This document shows, one piece after another, positions 56,701 to 63,300 of a DNA stretch of 64,000 nucleotides (within the stretch, counting starts at the first letter, position 1; each line of letters starts with the position of its first letter). Source of the DNA: Ciona intestinalis. Lineage: Eukaryota; Chordata; Ascidiacea; Phlebobranchia; Cionidae. The stretch is from positions 554,271 through 618,270 of the forward strand of contig NW_004190425.2 in NCBI RefSeq assembly GCF_000224145.3, written 5' to 3'. The position numbers and the translations under genes were made by a program. The notes under the pieces are model-generated. The model was not told the DNA's origin, did no database searches, and saw only the letters and a list, made by a program, of their open reading frames with translations.

Positions 56701-59380
56701 CAAGTTCTTGAGTTACTTTGACACATGTGCTACCAGCATATGGTGTTCTGTAAAACAGGTATTAAAATTACACAAGAAAATTACTACAAACTTAATTTTT
56801 ACTATGTTTTTATAAAAAAATGTTATGAGGTAACAGTATATGGTGTTACAACAAAAGTATTAAAATTCATTTTGTATTAGTAGTACCATGGGGTAAAAGA
56901 ATACCAATAGCACATAATGACCGATATTTCTGTATGGTTTTTATCCTTTTACAAAGCTTTTCTTTAAGTCACAAGAATACGTTAATATATGAAAAGACAA
57001 ATAAAGTTATCATATGTTATTATTAATTTACACTTAACTTACGTTTTGTAAAAAATTATCATGTACACACTTAATTATTTGCACATAACTTATGTTGCCA
57101 TCGTAATCTAAGAGACAAACAAAAGTTATTATTATTATATTTAATTATCTCTCACTTGCTCAGTGGTTGTCCTGAAGCCCATTGCGCATACGTGCTTTGT
57201 GCTAATGCAGGGTTGGACCAATGTAATGTTCCTGGTGTATCCTGTTGTTAATATCAAATGTATATAACTGACCTTTTCCTCACGTGCCCGGAAAATGACA
57301 GTCGTTATAACGCGTGTGTTTTGTTTCTACACCTCGTGACAGCTTACAGGTTACCAAGTATGTTACTTTGTGAAAAAAAAGCTACTTTGTGGGTGATTGT
57401 TTTTTAGAGATTTTATGTTGTTTTTATGCATGGTTGAATTTGAAAACCCATTAGTGACCGCTGGGTTGGAGAAATTGTCGTTAAGTGTCTTGCCCAAGGA
57501 AACATACGTCCAGAATAGTAGCAGCGACAAGCCTTGAACCCATTACCTCTGGGTTAGAGGCAGGCACACTAACCAACTGGGCCCTGGCGTGGAACCTCTT
57601 GTTTATTAAATAAACTATTATAGGAACACAAAACTTAAGCATTACCACATCAGAATATCCAAGCCAGTAATCACCAGAGCCAGCAATAAAAGTTGACACA
57701 AAACTTTGTTCAGCATCGTTTGCAATAGAAAGCAACAAAGAGCCTTGCTTGCTAAACAGAGAAATTTTTAATTTTATTTAAAATGTTACCCTCTTAAAAT
57801 ATTTTATGTTGTAAACCATAATTTAAGATTTGCTTTTTCTGGAAGTTATAAACCAACACTGTTTAATCTAAACCTTTAATTACATGTAGTCAAACGTTTC
57901 TGAATAAGTTACTCTACACCAAATTACCGGCAATCTTCAGTAGCTTCTTGCCATTGTAAACTTGATGACATAGCTTTGTAACAATTCTGCGCATTTTGTG
58001 TCCAACCTATTGGACAACTGGTGGTATCCCCTAAGAAAATAGCAGCAGTATTAACACTAAACAACACAATTTCATTTTAAAAACTACCAGTAGGTTTGCT
58101 GCAGATGAATGGATTAATGTTATCACAACTGACATCATTCCATTTTCCTTGATAACCCCTGGTAACCCAAACCTCAACACAATGCTCCTGGCCAGAGTTG
58201 TTTGGTTCGCCTCGCTTCCAATCGCTAAAAAAATAGAAAAAACATAAAATTTATTCCAAAAATTTTAAAATATTCACACATTGCAGGCAATTTTCATGAT
58301 ATTAAATAAAACTTACAAATAAAGTCATGAGAATGTTTTAAATAAACCGTCTTTTTTATACAATATTTAGACTGATTTACTTTATTATTTGCTTGTAAAA
58401 ATGTCAATTTTTGTCTTTGTAATCCCCCTCTTTTGTACTGTTTTATTTTCAGCATGTTTTTTATCAACCTGATCCGAAACTTTCATTTGCATTAAAATTT
58501 TGAATTCCGTTCACATGTTCCAAGTCATTAGTAATAAAAAGTGATTCATTTATATTTACTTACGGAACGCCTGCCCCTAAAGTACTTCCATCTGACCAAA
58601 CAAAATTATTTTCCGTTTGTAAATCATTTAAACCGATCCACCATTTTGTGTCTTGCCAGTTAACAAGATAATTGTTGAACACCCAATCCTAAAAGTTTAA
58701 TTTGAATCAAATTCAAACTATGCTCTAACTATTAGCTTAAAGTTTTTGATGGTCAATGTACGTTAAACTTATTATTCAATAAACCTTTGTTATTTCAAAA
58801 CAATAAGTATTTTCTCATTTTCTGCAGAATCATGTTTCAATTAAACCAAGGTAAAAATCTTCTATATTTCTAATTGGGGAAGATCCTAGGCACAACAGGG
58901 AAGAAATATAAGACTTTCTAACATAAGAATATTAATACAAAAATATTTAAAAAAAAATTTTTAAGACATAATAAAAATGATTTTCAAAAGCTATCAGAAA
59001 AATACAAGATCGTAAAAAAACAGGATAGATATATTTTTTATGTATATCTATCTTTGACAGATATTGAAAAAAACTTTTAAGCGCTATGAAAAAAAAATTT
59101 TAAACATACTCTTTCTTCTGCTGTAGCATAGACAGCGAGGTTCGCATTATTCTGTTCACACCAGGATTCCCCATCTGCCCAACTCATTCCTATCTCATGG
59201 CCAAGTGCTTGGTCGGAAAAATACCAACATTTATCGGCATGAAGTAACCACCCAGTAGGGCATTGACCTTGACCTTGAACTGAAGAAATAATGTAAGACT
59301 CCAACTTTTTGCAAATATAACACGGACTTATTACCTGTTGCTGCAATAGATAAAACAAACACCACCAAAGGCCAAAGCAT
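26497..59380 (-). CDS. Giant mosaic C-type lectin receptor: 12 CTLDs, 2 discoidin, kringle, LCCL, FN2, trefoil, TM
   Basis: Modelled as 54 exons with phases that agree at every junction, 7,518 coding bases, 2,505 residues plus stop. The exons are listed under the module entries that follow. Order from the N-terminus: signal peptide, CTLD1-5, discoidin 1, discoidin 2 with a kringle inside it, LCCL, CTLD6, CTLD7 with a fibronectin II module inside it, CTLD8-12, trefoil, transmembrane helix, tail of about 50 residues. The serial CTLDs recall the macrophage mannose receptor family, but that family has 8-10 CTLDs plus an N-terminal ricin-type domain and no discoidin, LCCL or trefoil. No second signal peptide or stop interrupts the series, so I read it as one gene. 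Likely a cell-surface sugar- or matrix-binding receptor; ligand unknown. The LCCL exon is present twice through an assembly duplication. Confidence 0.85.
27019..27217 (-). repeat. Family B element, reverse
   Basis: From GCTAGGTGTAGCGACCGC to AATAAAGTTATTATTATAAT, in the intron between the transmembrane and trefoil exons. Confidence 0.75.
27282..27428 (-). CDS. Giant receptor: trefoil (P-type) domain exon
   Basis: Single phase 1-1 exon. Six-cysteine trefoil pattern: [36 protein letters not shown]. Trefoil domains are compact, protease-resistant modules found in mucin-associated and membrane proteins. It sits directly outside the membrane, as in the neighbouring paralogue. Confidence 0.9.
27657..28433 (-). 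CDS. Giant receptor: CTLD12
   Basis: Exons 28259-28433 and 27657-27824, with the first part ([15 protein letters not shown]) in exon 28806-28974. Seen: [51 protein letters not shown] plus WND predicts a calcium-dependent site of mannose type. Confidence 0.9.
27957..28120 (+). repeat. Family B short element, near full length
   Basis: Starts with a TAATAATAACTTTATTTGTC-like end, runs through GGTAGCGAAGATTTAGAAAT, AAAGACAGGATATA, AACAGTTGGTAAAAACACGC and ends after ATAAGCACGGTCGCTACACC. At least fourteen copies or fragments occur here in both orientations. It has no tRNA-like head and no coding capacity. The (TAA)n end suggests a SINE-like retroposon, but its class is not proven. Confidence 0.75.
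28463..28745 (-). repeat. SINE copy, near full length
   Basis: Reverse family A element from GAATGAATGTAACTTAC to GAACCCATTACCTCTGGG, ending only about 60 bases from exon 28806-28974. Confidence 0.8.
28806..29847 (-). CDS. Giant receptor: CTLD11
   Basis: Exons 29726-29847, 29394-29524 and 28806-28974, with the first part ([17 protein letters not shown]) at the end of exon 30095-30341. LWLGMTF and YTNWGLNEP are kept, but EPN is EPL, and the WND position reads [10 protein letters not shown] with an insertion before YVCK. A sugar site is unlikely. It is followed by a Pro/Thr linker ([11 protein letters not shown]). Confidence 0.87.
29878..30078 (+). repeat. MITE copy
   Basis: TTTGGTGAGGAAAGACAGGA to GGTGTCCCATCTTTCCCCAA, then CCTACTATAT, abutting exon 30095-30341 by about 16 bases. 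Confidence 0.85.
30095..31782 (-). CDS. Giant receptor: CTLD10
   Basis: Exons 31652-31782, 30996-31145 and 30095-30341, with CPTG from the end of exon 32118-32261. Seen: [58 protein letters not shown] is intact and WND is WFD, so the Ca2+ site may be altered. Confidence 0.88.
31304..31618 (+). repeat. MITE copies, one and a half, diverged
   Basis: Two overlapping relics: one with TTTGTTTACTGCCAAATAGG, then another right half (ATGGGATTAGAATAGAG and CATGTCCTATTTTACTCC). Confidence 0.65.
31833..32022 (+). repeat. MITE copy
   Basis: TTGGGTAAGATAGGATACTT at the left and TTCCATCTTGCCCAACCCT at the right, with ACAACGGTATATGAGAGTCG inside. Confidence 0.8.
32118..33587 (-). CDS. Giant receptor: CTLD9
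   Basis: Exons 33390-33587, 32827-32923 and 32118-32261, with NCGTDETW from the end of exon 34151-34289. Seen: [57 protein letters not shown] are intact. The N-terminal disulfide segment is less typical than in the other copies. Confidence 0.9.
32285..32550 (-). repeat. SINE copy, rearranged
   Basis: Tail matches (GAATGAATGTAACTTAC, CGACAGTCGTTAAACACGGG) are followed by a body with an unrelated stretch before GAGACACTTAACAACAATTG. Confidence 0.65.
33173..33370 (-). repeat. MITE copy with well-preserved ends
   Basis: TATATAGTAGGGTGGGGGAG at one end and TCCCCCCACCCTTCTATAT at the other; the interior is the reverse of the 41615 copy. Confidence 0.88.
34151..35575 (-). CDS. Giant receptor: CTLD8
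   Basis: Exons 35356-35575, 34775-34874 and 34151-34289, with [16 protein letters not shown] from exon 36189-36343. Seen: [53 protein letters not shown] are intact. A Pro-rich linker ([11 protein letters not shown]) follows. Confidence 0.9.
34336..34610 (+). repeat. SINE copy, near full length
   Basis: tRNA-like head GTAGCACAGTTGGTTAACAC, B-box-like GGGTTCAAGGCTATTCG, and a tail with TAAGCTGGCATAAGGTGTA. It lies close to the end of exon 34151-34289. Confidence 0.8.
35843..36133 (-). repeat. SINE copy, full length
   Basis: Reverse element with GAGCCTTGAACCCATTACC and the head GGTAGGCGCGCTAACCAC, ending TTTGCCACGGCCC. It is one of the least diverged copies. Confidence 0.85.
36189..38387 (-). 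CDS. Giant receptor: CTLD7 interrupted by a fibronectin type II module
   Basis: Exons 38260-38387, 37577-37718, 36797-37030 and 36189-36343, with CDAGWSGYG from exon 39321-39486. The CTLD starts normally ([37 protein letters not shown]). Exon 36797-37030 then encodes a four-cysteine FN2 module ([34 protein letters not shown]), and the same exon resumes CTLD text ([12 protein letters not shown]), continued by [18 protein letters not shown] in the next exon. The FN2 therefore sits in the loop where the EPN site would be. The intron after this exon appears to use a GC donor (ACAG then GCGAGT). Confidence 0.85.
36515..36645 (+). repeat. SINE tail fragment
   Basis: ACATACATGGTAACTCGTAA to CACCCAAGGACAAAATAAG; the head is missing. 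Confidence 0.65.
37434..37560 (+). repeat. Family B element, degraded
   Basis: TTTAATTTGTTTTTTTTATT start with GAAAAGACAGCATAG and ACAACAGTCATTGCA, ending about 15 bases from exon 37577-37718. Confidence 0.55.
38150..38240. repeat. Short tandem repeat, unit about 21 bp
   Basis: Four copies of AGCATGTTGAAAATTTAACT-like text, beside exon 38260-38387. Confidence 0.8.
38401..39310. other. Intron with little recognisable content
   Basis: Contains two diverged direct copies of a stretch with TCAGAAATTTTAAATTCC / TCAGAAATGGTAAATTCC and GAGAAAACGGGTTTTTAG / GAGAAAACCGGTTTTTAG (about 38,450-38,500 and 38,560-38,610), and the short repeat at 39040-39125. No exon seen. Confidence 0.6.
39040..39125. 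repeat. Short repeat, about 85 bp
   Basis: Reverse copy of the 4815 family: TGTGGGTGAGGTCTAGC at one end and TTGACCCATTACCCCAATG at the other, with a duplicated GAGGTCTAGCA inside. Confidence 0.6.
39321..41243 (-). CDS. Giant receptor: CTLD6
   Basis: Exons 41064-41243, 40160-40278 and 39321-39486. Seen: [66 protein letters not shown] are intact, so a calcium-dependent sugar site is predicted. It follows the LCCL domain. Confidence 0.92.
39518..39770. repeat. 18-bp minisatellite
   Basis: About fourteen imperfect units of TCATGTATATTCATATGA, immediately beside exon 39321-39486 in an intron. The opposite strand has an open frame reading MNIHDH repeatedly, which I take as accidental. Confidence 0.9.
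40588..40776 (-). repeat. MITE copy
   Basis: TATAGTAGGGTGGGGGAGGA and CCCGTCTTCCCCCACCCTAC ends, in the intron between exons 41064-41243 and 40160-40278. Confidence 0.88.
40855..40985 (+). repeat. Family B element
   Basis: TAATAACTTTATTTGTCTTT start and AAAAATATTTACATTTAA end; the right end with the GGTCGCTACACC text is missing. Confidence 0.75.
41308..44163 (-). CDS. Giant receptor: LCCL domain
   Basis: Exons: first LCCL exon present twice (44057-44163 and 42739-42845; one is redundant), then 41921-42054 and 41308-41348. Seen: [20 protein letters not shown], then [41 protein letters not shown]. This is the LCCL signature (VYGT, SS.C.AAVHAG, GG.V.V). LCCL domains occur in secreted and membrane proteins such as cochlin, often beside discoidin domains, as here. 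The acceptor of the first exon (AAAACAG then ACAGAG) is inferred. Confidence 0.87.
41615..41811 (+). repeat. MITE copy with matching terminal inverted repeats
   Basis: Left end TATAGTGGGGTGGGGTAAGA then TGGGACAC; right end GTGTCCCATCTTCTCTCACC then CTACTATA, nearly complementary. The interior has AATCGTGTTTAAAACAATTA and TTCTTTGAATATTCC. About 200 bp, no coding capacity. At least ten copies and several relics occur here. It fits a MITE family known from Ciona (I recall Cimi-1), but the name was not tested. Confidence 0.9.
42067..42245 (+). repeat. Family B element
   Basis: TAATAATAATTATAACTTTA start, ACAACAGTTGTTAAAACAAG and ATAAGCGTGGTCGCTATAC end. It begins 13 bases beyond exon 41921-42054. 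Confidence 0.8.
42878..43617. mobile_element. hAT-like element with minisatellite, degraded right end (copy 1)
   Basis: Left end CAGTGGCGCACCCAGGGGGG is preceded by TATATATG. The right end found in copy 2 is not kept here: the text runs from the repeat array into ACGACAATCAATTTTG. Confidence 0.55.
43078..43610. repeat. 40-bp minisatellite array, copy 1
   Basis: About thirteen units of GCGAACTCGTCCCTCATTAA + AGGATGCTACGTTACAGGCA. The period is 40, with frequent CATTAAAGG/GGTTAAACG variants. Confidence 0.95.
43964..44013. other. Assembly gap, 50 N
   Basis: Run of 50 N flanked by the two copies of a duplication, like the gap at 1525. Confidence 0.99.
44196..45202. mobile_element. hAT-like non-autonomous element carrying a minisatellite (copy 2)
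   Basis: Begins CAGTGGCGCACCCAGGGGGG and ends CCGTCTCACTG, so both termini read CAGTG inward. It is flanked on both sides by TATATATG (44188-44195 and 45203-45210), an 8-bp direct repeat of the length hAT transposases make. Most of the interior is the 40-bp minisatellite. No transposase frame is seen. The terminal repeats are short, so the class is a suggestion. Confidence 0.6.
44354..45170. repeat. 40-bp minisatellite array, copy 2
   Basis: About twenty units, same consensus as the first array. Open frames through it (for example repeated SLNDATL) follow from the repeat and are not taken as genes. Confidence 0.95.
45560..45957. other. Intron stretch without recognised content
   Basis: Nothing coding seen. 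An AT-rich, partly palindromic patch (GTATATATCATATGTATTATAC) lies at about 45,914-45,950. Confidence 0.5.
45958..48347 (-). CDS. Giant receptor: second discoidin (F5/8C) domain split by a kringle
   Basis: Discoidin exons: 48234-48347 ([19 protein letters not shown]), 47009-47088 ([20 protein letters not shown]), 46457-46573 ([24 protein letters not shown]) and 45958-46120 ([23 protein letters not shown]). Between the first and second lie the two kringle exons 47795-47912 and 47349-47482. Both flanking introns are phase 1, and without the kringle exons the text reads [15 protein letters not shown], as expected for an uninterrupted domain. Discoidin domains bind lipids, sugars or collagen. Confidence 0.88.
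46146..46290 (-). repeat. SINE tail fragment
   Basis: TAATGAATGAATGATTTTAA through TACACACACCTCGTGCCCGC to CTTGCCCAAGGACACA; the middle is deleted. Confidence 0.6.
46640..46895 (-). repeat. SINE copy, tail truncated
   Basis: Reverse element with CTTGTCTAAGGACACATACA and the head CGCGCTAACCACTGTGCCAT. Confidence 0.7.
47349..47912 (-). CDS. Giant receptor: kringle domain (two-exon cassette)
   Basis: Exons 47795-47912 and 47349-47482, 252 bases together (84 codons), phase 1 in and phase 1 out. Kringle features: [58 protein letters not shown] and [10 protein letters not shown], with six cysteines. Kringles bind proteins, often via lysines. It is inserted within a discoidin domain rather than between domains, and could be skipped without loss of frame. 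Confidence 0.93.
48385..48512 (-). repeat. Family B element fragment, reverse
   Basis: CAACTGTTGTTTTGTCGCTA to AGACAAATAAAGTTAATATT, lying close behind exon 48234-48347. Confidence 0.7.
48665..48835 (-). repeat. Family B element, reverse
   Basis: Starts near ATAAAATGGCTTGTTTG, then GTGTAGCGACCACGCTTATT, ACAACTGTTGTTTGGTCGCT and a final GAGAAATAAAATTATC. Confidence 0.75.
48857..50255 (-). CDS. Giant receptor: first discoidin (F5/8C) domain
   Basis: Exons 50129-50255, 49580-49696, 49182-49319 and 48857-48998; the beginning ([13 protein letters not shown]) is at the end of exon 50894-51077. Seen: [58 protein letters not shown] and [11 protein letters not shown], with [10 protein letters not shown] at the end. 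This domain is complete and uninterrupted, in contrast to the second. The extra cysteines at its start (ACC) are unusual. Confidence 0.92.
49388..49545 (-). repeat. Family B element, reverse
   Basis: GCAACCACGCTTATTTTCTT, ACCAACTGTCGTCTTGTCGT, ending in GACGAATATAGTTATTATAA. Confidence 0.7.
49853..49945 (+). repeat. SINE tail fragment
   Basis: AAGCGGGGACGAGGTATGAA and CACCTGAGTTATAACGACTG; nothing else of the element is kept. Confidence 0.55.
50643..50850 (-). repeat. Family B element, reverse
   Basis: TGTCTGTCCGCTAGGTGTAG to CCAAGAGACAAAAAAAAGG, ending about 45 bases from exon 50894-51077. Confidence 0.75.
50894..52758 (-). CDS. Giant receptor: linker and CTLD5
   Basis: Exons 52717-52758 (a 42-base Pro/Thr linker exon), 52579-52649, 52100-52208, 51389-51535 and 50894-51077. 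Seen: [74 protein letters not shown] and HYMCEK. EPN/WND are intact. The last exon passes straight into the first discoidin domain. Confidence 0.9.
51580..51800 (+). repeat. SINE copy without head
   Basis: GGTGGGCATATGTATCCTTG, CACTAATGGGTTGTCCAAAT and a tail with AACTCGTAAGCTGGCAGTAG. Confidence 0.75.
51946..52075 (-). repeat. SINE head fragment, reverse
   Basis: ATTAGTGACTACTGGGCTG to GCATCGAGCCATGAAC and a head relic near CTATGTAACCACTACTTTC. Confidence 0.55.
52253..52383 (+). repeat. Family B element, degraded
   Basis: TAATAATAACTTCTCTTTCA start, TATTTTAAACGAAAAGACAC, and GGAAGAAAATAAGTGTAACT. Confidence 0.65.
52760..53587. other. Intron without recognised content
   Basis: AT-rich. No exon, SINE or MITE recognised. 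Confidence 0.5.
53588..54421 (-). CDS. Giant receptor: CTLD4
   Basis: Exons 54260-54421 and 53588-53788. Seen: [61 protein letters not shown] and FVCKK. EPN is replaced (RPTNQPC) and WND is WID, so a classical sugar site is not expected. Only two exons encode this copy, fewer than in its neighbours. Confidence 0.9.
53994..54125 (+). repeat. Family B element
   Basis: TAACTAAATTTGTCTCTTCG, AAAGACAGGATATAGCGG; the right end is degenerate. Confidence 0.7.
54475..54667 (+). repeat. MITE copy
   Basis: TAGTAGGGTGGGGGAAGACA to GTGTCCCATCTCCCCCCACC then CTTCTA; ACAACGGTCTATGGGAGT inside. Confidence 0.9.
54874..56408 (-). CDS. Giant receptor: CTLD3
   Basis: Exons 56273-56408, 55669-55841 and 54874-55002. 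Seen: [69 protein letters not shown] and YICELPE. EPN and WND are both missing. Confidence 0.9.
55200..55343 (+). repeat. MITE, left end missing
   Basis: Starts inside the element at TGTGTTTTAAACAATTAATA and ends GTGTCCCATTTCTCCCACCC. Confidence 0.75.
55438..55572 (+). repeat. Family B element
   Basis: AATAATAATAACTTTATCTG to GCGTGGTCGCTACACCTAG; the interior is slightly shortened. Confidence 0.8.
55852..56180. repeat. Two SINE pieces back to back
   Basis: A reverse tail (AATGAATAAATGTAAGTTAT to about 55985) is followed by a forward piece with head relic GTGTCGTGGCAAAGTGGTCA (about 56006) and a forward tail (AACTCGTAAGCTGACACAAG). It looks like one element inserted beside or into another. 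Confidence 0.65.
56635..58030 (-). CDS. Giant receptor: CTLD2
   Basis: Exons 57928-58030, 57646-57751, 57156-57241 and 56635-56747. Seen: [66 protein letters not shown] and YVCQ. The EPN position reads GQP and WND is WSE, so no classical sugar site. Confidence 0.9.
57275..57592 (-). repeat. SINE copy, full length
   Basis: Reverse element with GTTAAGTGTCTTGCCCAAGG, CAAGCCTTGAACCCATTACC and the head CACACTAACCAACTGGGCCC; an 18-base piece of the middle is duplicated (CTACTTTGTG). Confidence 0.85.
58088..59279 (-). CDS. Giant receptor: CTLD1
   Basis: Exons 59110-59279, 58564-58688 and 58088-58224. Seen: [67 protein letters not shown] and FICSK. EPN/WND are intact, so this outermost CTLD is a good candidate sugar-binding domain. 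Confidence 0.92.
58700..59105. other. Intron without recognised content
   Basis: AT-rich with poly-A/T runs. No repeat family or exon seen. Confidence 0.5.
59335..59380 (-). CDS. Giant receptor: signal-peptide exon (start of gene)
   Basis: ATG at 59378-59380; encodes [16 protein letters not shown] with a hydrophobic core and small residues for signal peptidase, then a GTAATA donor. It joins in phase 1 to exon 59110-59279. No earlier in-frame coding was recognised. The promoter should lie in 59,381-59,800. Confidence 0.85.
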
Positions 59381-60338
59381 GACGCTTGGTATTTGTAGCT
59401 TGTTGATAGTAAAAGTTATTTTACCAAGTACTGGCAACTGAAAGCTGCTTGAAAAACGCAACTTTTGGCGCTATTCAGGCACACAATGATAAACTATTAG
59501 CACTGTTTTAATAAAAAAATATTCTTTTTTAGGTAAAACATTCAGTTTTATGTATATATTGTTTTTTTTTTAAATTGATAAAACAATTTATAAAAAACAA
59601 ACATTCTCTAGCAAAATCTGAATATATTTTTTATACCAAATTTTTCACACTCAATCTGTAAACATGCTCTGGTACACTGCATATTAATTCAGAAGCACAT
59701 ATCAATATATATCACTGATTAAATACACCCAGTCACCTAACAGTACAGATTAATTATTCACAGTGCTACCTTCACACGTTGCTACATATGTTGTTTAATT
59801 TCATGCATTAACCTGGCTATGCAAGCACAAAGTCTAATTACTTAATGTAAAAGATTTATTAATTACAAACAATGCAAAAAATACCACAATCATGGTTAAG
59901 AAAAAGTAAATAAAAATCAGCACACGGTAGTTTTATTATTGTTACACCAAATTACTTTTAATGTTGTAAAATTAAAGGTATTGCACATAGTTACAAAAAG
60001 CTTGAGTGATTTCTTCATCAAATTTGAGAATCAGGAATTGAAACCTCCTGGTAATGAATAATATTTATTATTTAATTCCTATTTATTAAATTATTTTATT
60101 CTTTATTCCTAAGTTATTCCTAAATATTTGTCAACTTAAAACAAGAGAATATCTTGTGTATGCTTACAGTGTGACTTTATACATCAGACACAAATACAAT
60201 TTTTAGAAATGAATATTTTCTACAACTATCACAGCTTAATTTTCTGCATGAAATTAAAATAAGTGAACATAAAAAAGTTTTCAACAAAATTTAAAAAAAA
60301 AATTATTTTTTTGCATAAAAAAAGTATATTTTTCTGTA
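59381..60338. other. Intergenic region between the two tandem receptors
   Basis: Contains the promoter side of the giant receptor and the 3' end of the next gene. Very AT-rich. No repeat family recognised, and no last exon for either gene found. Confidence 0.55.
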
Positions 60339-63300
60339 TTAAATAATAAAATAAAAACAAACCTCATTAATTACGACAACAGGATTATCAAAACCAGCTT
60401 TTTCATCTGGTTTGCTTTTCGTTGAAGCCCATGTTGGCATTGCTGGCAAGGATATCTCTTTGGTGTTTTTAGATCTCATCATATAAAAGACCCCACCCCC
60501 AATCACAATGAGGGCAAGAACCCCGATAATTATCCCCACGATGGCGCCAGCGCTCAACCCACCCGATTGGTTGGTAGGAGGGTTGGACGTGATTGGTTCA
60601 TCTGTACCTGGACAAATGTGTTTTTGAGTTAGTTGGTTTTAAATGAATAAATGAAACATGTTTTATCCTCGTATGGCGGGAATAGGACAGTCTTTATAAC
60701 CAAACCAAAGAATTTCAATTAGACCAACTTATTGAATAAATGAATGGAACTTACTTTTTTCTCATGACCGCAAAATGACAGTGGTTATAACACGGGTGTT
60801 CATACACTACTGCCAGCTTACGAGTTACCATATATGTTACTTTGTAGGTGACGTTTTTTTCATTTTTTTTATGTATGGCAACTAATTTGGACAACACATT
60901 AGTGACCACTGGGTTGGAGCAATTGAATTGTTTTCCATGTGACTGAGGTTAATCAAGTTTTTTACTGATTATAATAAATAAATGTAATATACCGAAAAAT
61001 ATTATGTACGCAACAATGTAACAAAACTAATAGCTGTATTAATTAGTAGGATTTCACAAGGTTTGCTCCTTTTTTCAACATGCTCCAACTGTTACTGAAT
61101 AAAAATGATTTAGAAAAATTTGTATTAACTGTTGTTTTTTCTGTATATCCTGTCCTTTTGTTTAAAATATTTCTAAATCTTCACAACTGTAATCGCAGAA
61201 ACAAGTAAAGTTATTATTATAATATATTATTATTATTATATTGTTAAATTAGTGTAAACAAATCAAGGAGCTTACCATAGGGATAATAACACCCGCTGAA
61301 ATTAGAATTGGAATAAATTGGATCGTAACAGCATCCCCGTCGTAAACATAAAGATTCTTCAATAGATAAATATCCACATTCTATTCTATTTTCTGGGTCA
61401 ACTTGTGCACATTTGGACAACTCTAAAATTTAGAATATTTCAAATAATTTTTTAAATTTTTAAAGAAGATTGAAATGAAGGTTAACTTATGATAATTGAT
61501 TTAAAAGAAATTTTTAAAAACATTTATTTGTCTCAAAAAAAATAAACTAAGATCTAAGTACTGCTACTACAGTTTAGTTAAGATAAAAAAACTATTATTT
61601 TACAACTTTTAAAATGACACAAAACATGCTCTAAAATGTTCATGATTCAGTGACAATGTCATATTACATAAATTAACTTTTAATGCAAAGTTGAACTTCC
61701 GGACTTTCAATTCAGCGACAATGTTACATTATTTATTACTTGTAATGCAGAATTAAACTTCAGGACTTTTAATTCAGTGACAATGTCATACTGCATAACT
61801 AATGCAAAATTAAACCTTTGGATTTTTTGCACACATAGCCACGAGCATTCAGACAATCCACGTCATTCCACGCTCCACTCCATGGATACATCTCAACGCA
61901 ATCTTCTCCTTTCAGTTGTCCATTAGGTTCACCATCAACCCAGTTAAAAAAGTCAGCAGGTGAGTTATCAGACCACTTCCAACCAGCTGTAGAGGTTATA
62001 ATGTACAATTCAAATACTGCCACCTCGAAAAATGTATCTACCACACCTGACTCTAATCAACATACTTATTGTTTGAATTCATATTATTTTAAACCCAATG
62101 CCTAAACTCTTGTTGGTAGAAATACACCAAAATCTCTGGCGCTGTGGCACATTTGGTTAGCACGCCTACCTCTAAACCAGAGGTTACAGGTTTGAGGGTC
62201 AATGCTGTTACCATTGTTTGGGTATGTGTCCTTGGGTAAGACATTTAAAGGCAATTGCTCCAACCCAGTGGTCACTAATGGGTTGTCTAAATAGTCAGCA
62301 ATACAGGAAATTCAATCAACTGCAAAGTTATAATCGTGGTAACCAGAACATCCGTTATAATTACAGTTTTTTTTCTCAAGAATAAAAAACTTTTATTTAT
62401 TCATTGTACCTTTTTGAACAAGTTTTCGCAAAGCCTAAAAAAGTTAATACTTACTAAAGCCATCACTCTGTAATCCGATGAAAAGATTATGACCGGTTTC
62501 GGTGATAGTGCTCACAACAGCTTGACATTCATCTTGTGAGTGGAAACTTGCAAGTGATGCGCCACGTGATTCACATTCATACAACGCTTCATACCATGAA
62601 CGGTAGTTGTCAGAATACTGACCAGTCTACAGAAAAAAAAGATAAAGATAAAAATGTTATATATAATGCAACATTGTAACAGAAATAAGAGCTGTATTAA
62701 TGAGTAGCATTTTACAAGATTTGCTTCTTTTATAACATTTTACAATTGTTTCTCAATAAAAATAAATTAGAAAATTTTCAAAAAAAATAAAAAAAATAAA
62801 TATATATAATAATAATCACTTTATTTGTCTCTTCCATTACGGTATCGAGATTTAGAAATATTTTAAATGAAAGAACAAGATATACTGACAAAACAACATT
62901 TGCTAAAACGTATTTACAGTTAAAATCATATTTAATTAAAAGAAATAAGCATGGTAGCAAACAAAAGTTTTTATTTTTAAAGTTAAATTTCCAATAGAAA
63001 TGGTAGTGTCAAGACAAAGGATTATATTTTTTGCACAAATCACTTTTATTCCCATTGAATCTATATTAAATACCAAGTTCAAATCATCCAAACCTCAATA
63101 AAATAACAGTTTGTTCCGTAAGCAAAGAACCCAGCATCACAATTGCCTTCACCGGGGTCTGGCGTGGTTGGTAACGTTATAAGGTTCTGTTTGCAAATAT
63201 ATGGACTGGAACTTGTTCCACAAAGGGTTTGACCCATAGCTATCCATGTCCCATCACTATAAATTAATTACACAACTTTATTTTTATTGTAACAATGACG

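Noticed and set aside
26497..59380. Several separate lectin genes instead of one
   Set aside because: Only one signal peptide and one transmembrane exon were found, CTLDs straddle exons shared by neighbours, and phases fit throughout. Splitting remains possible until cDNA is seen.
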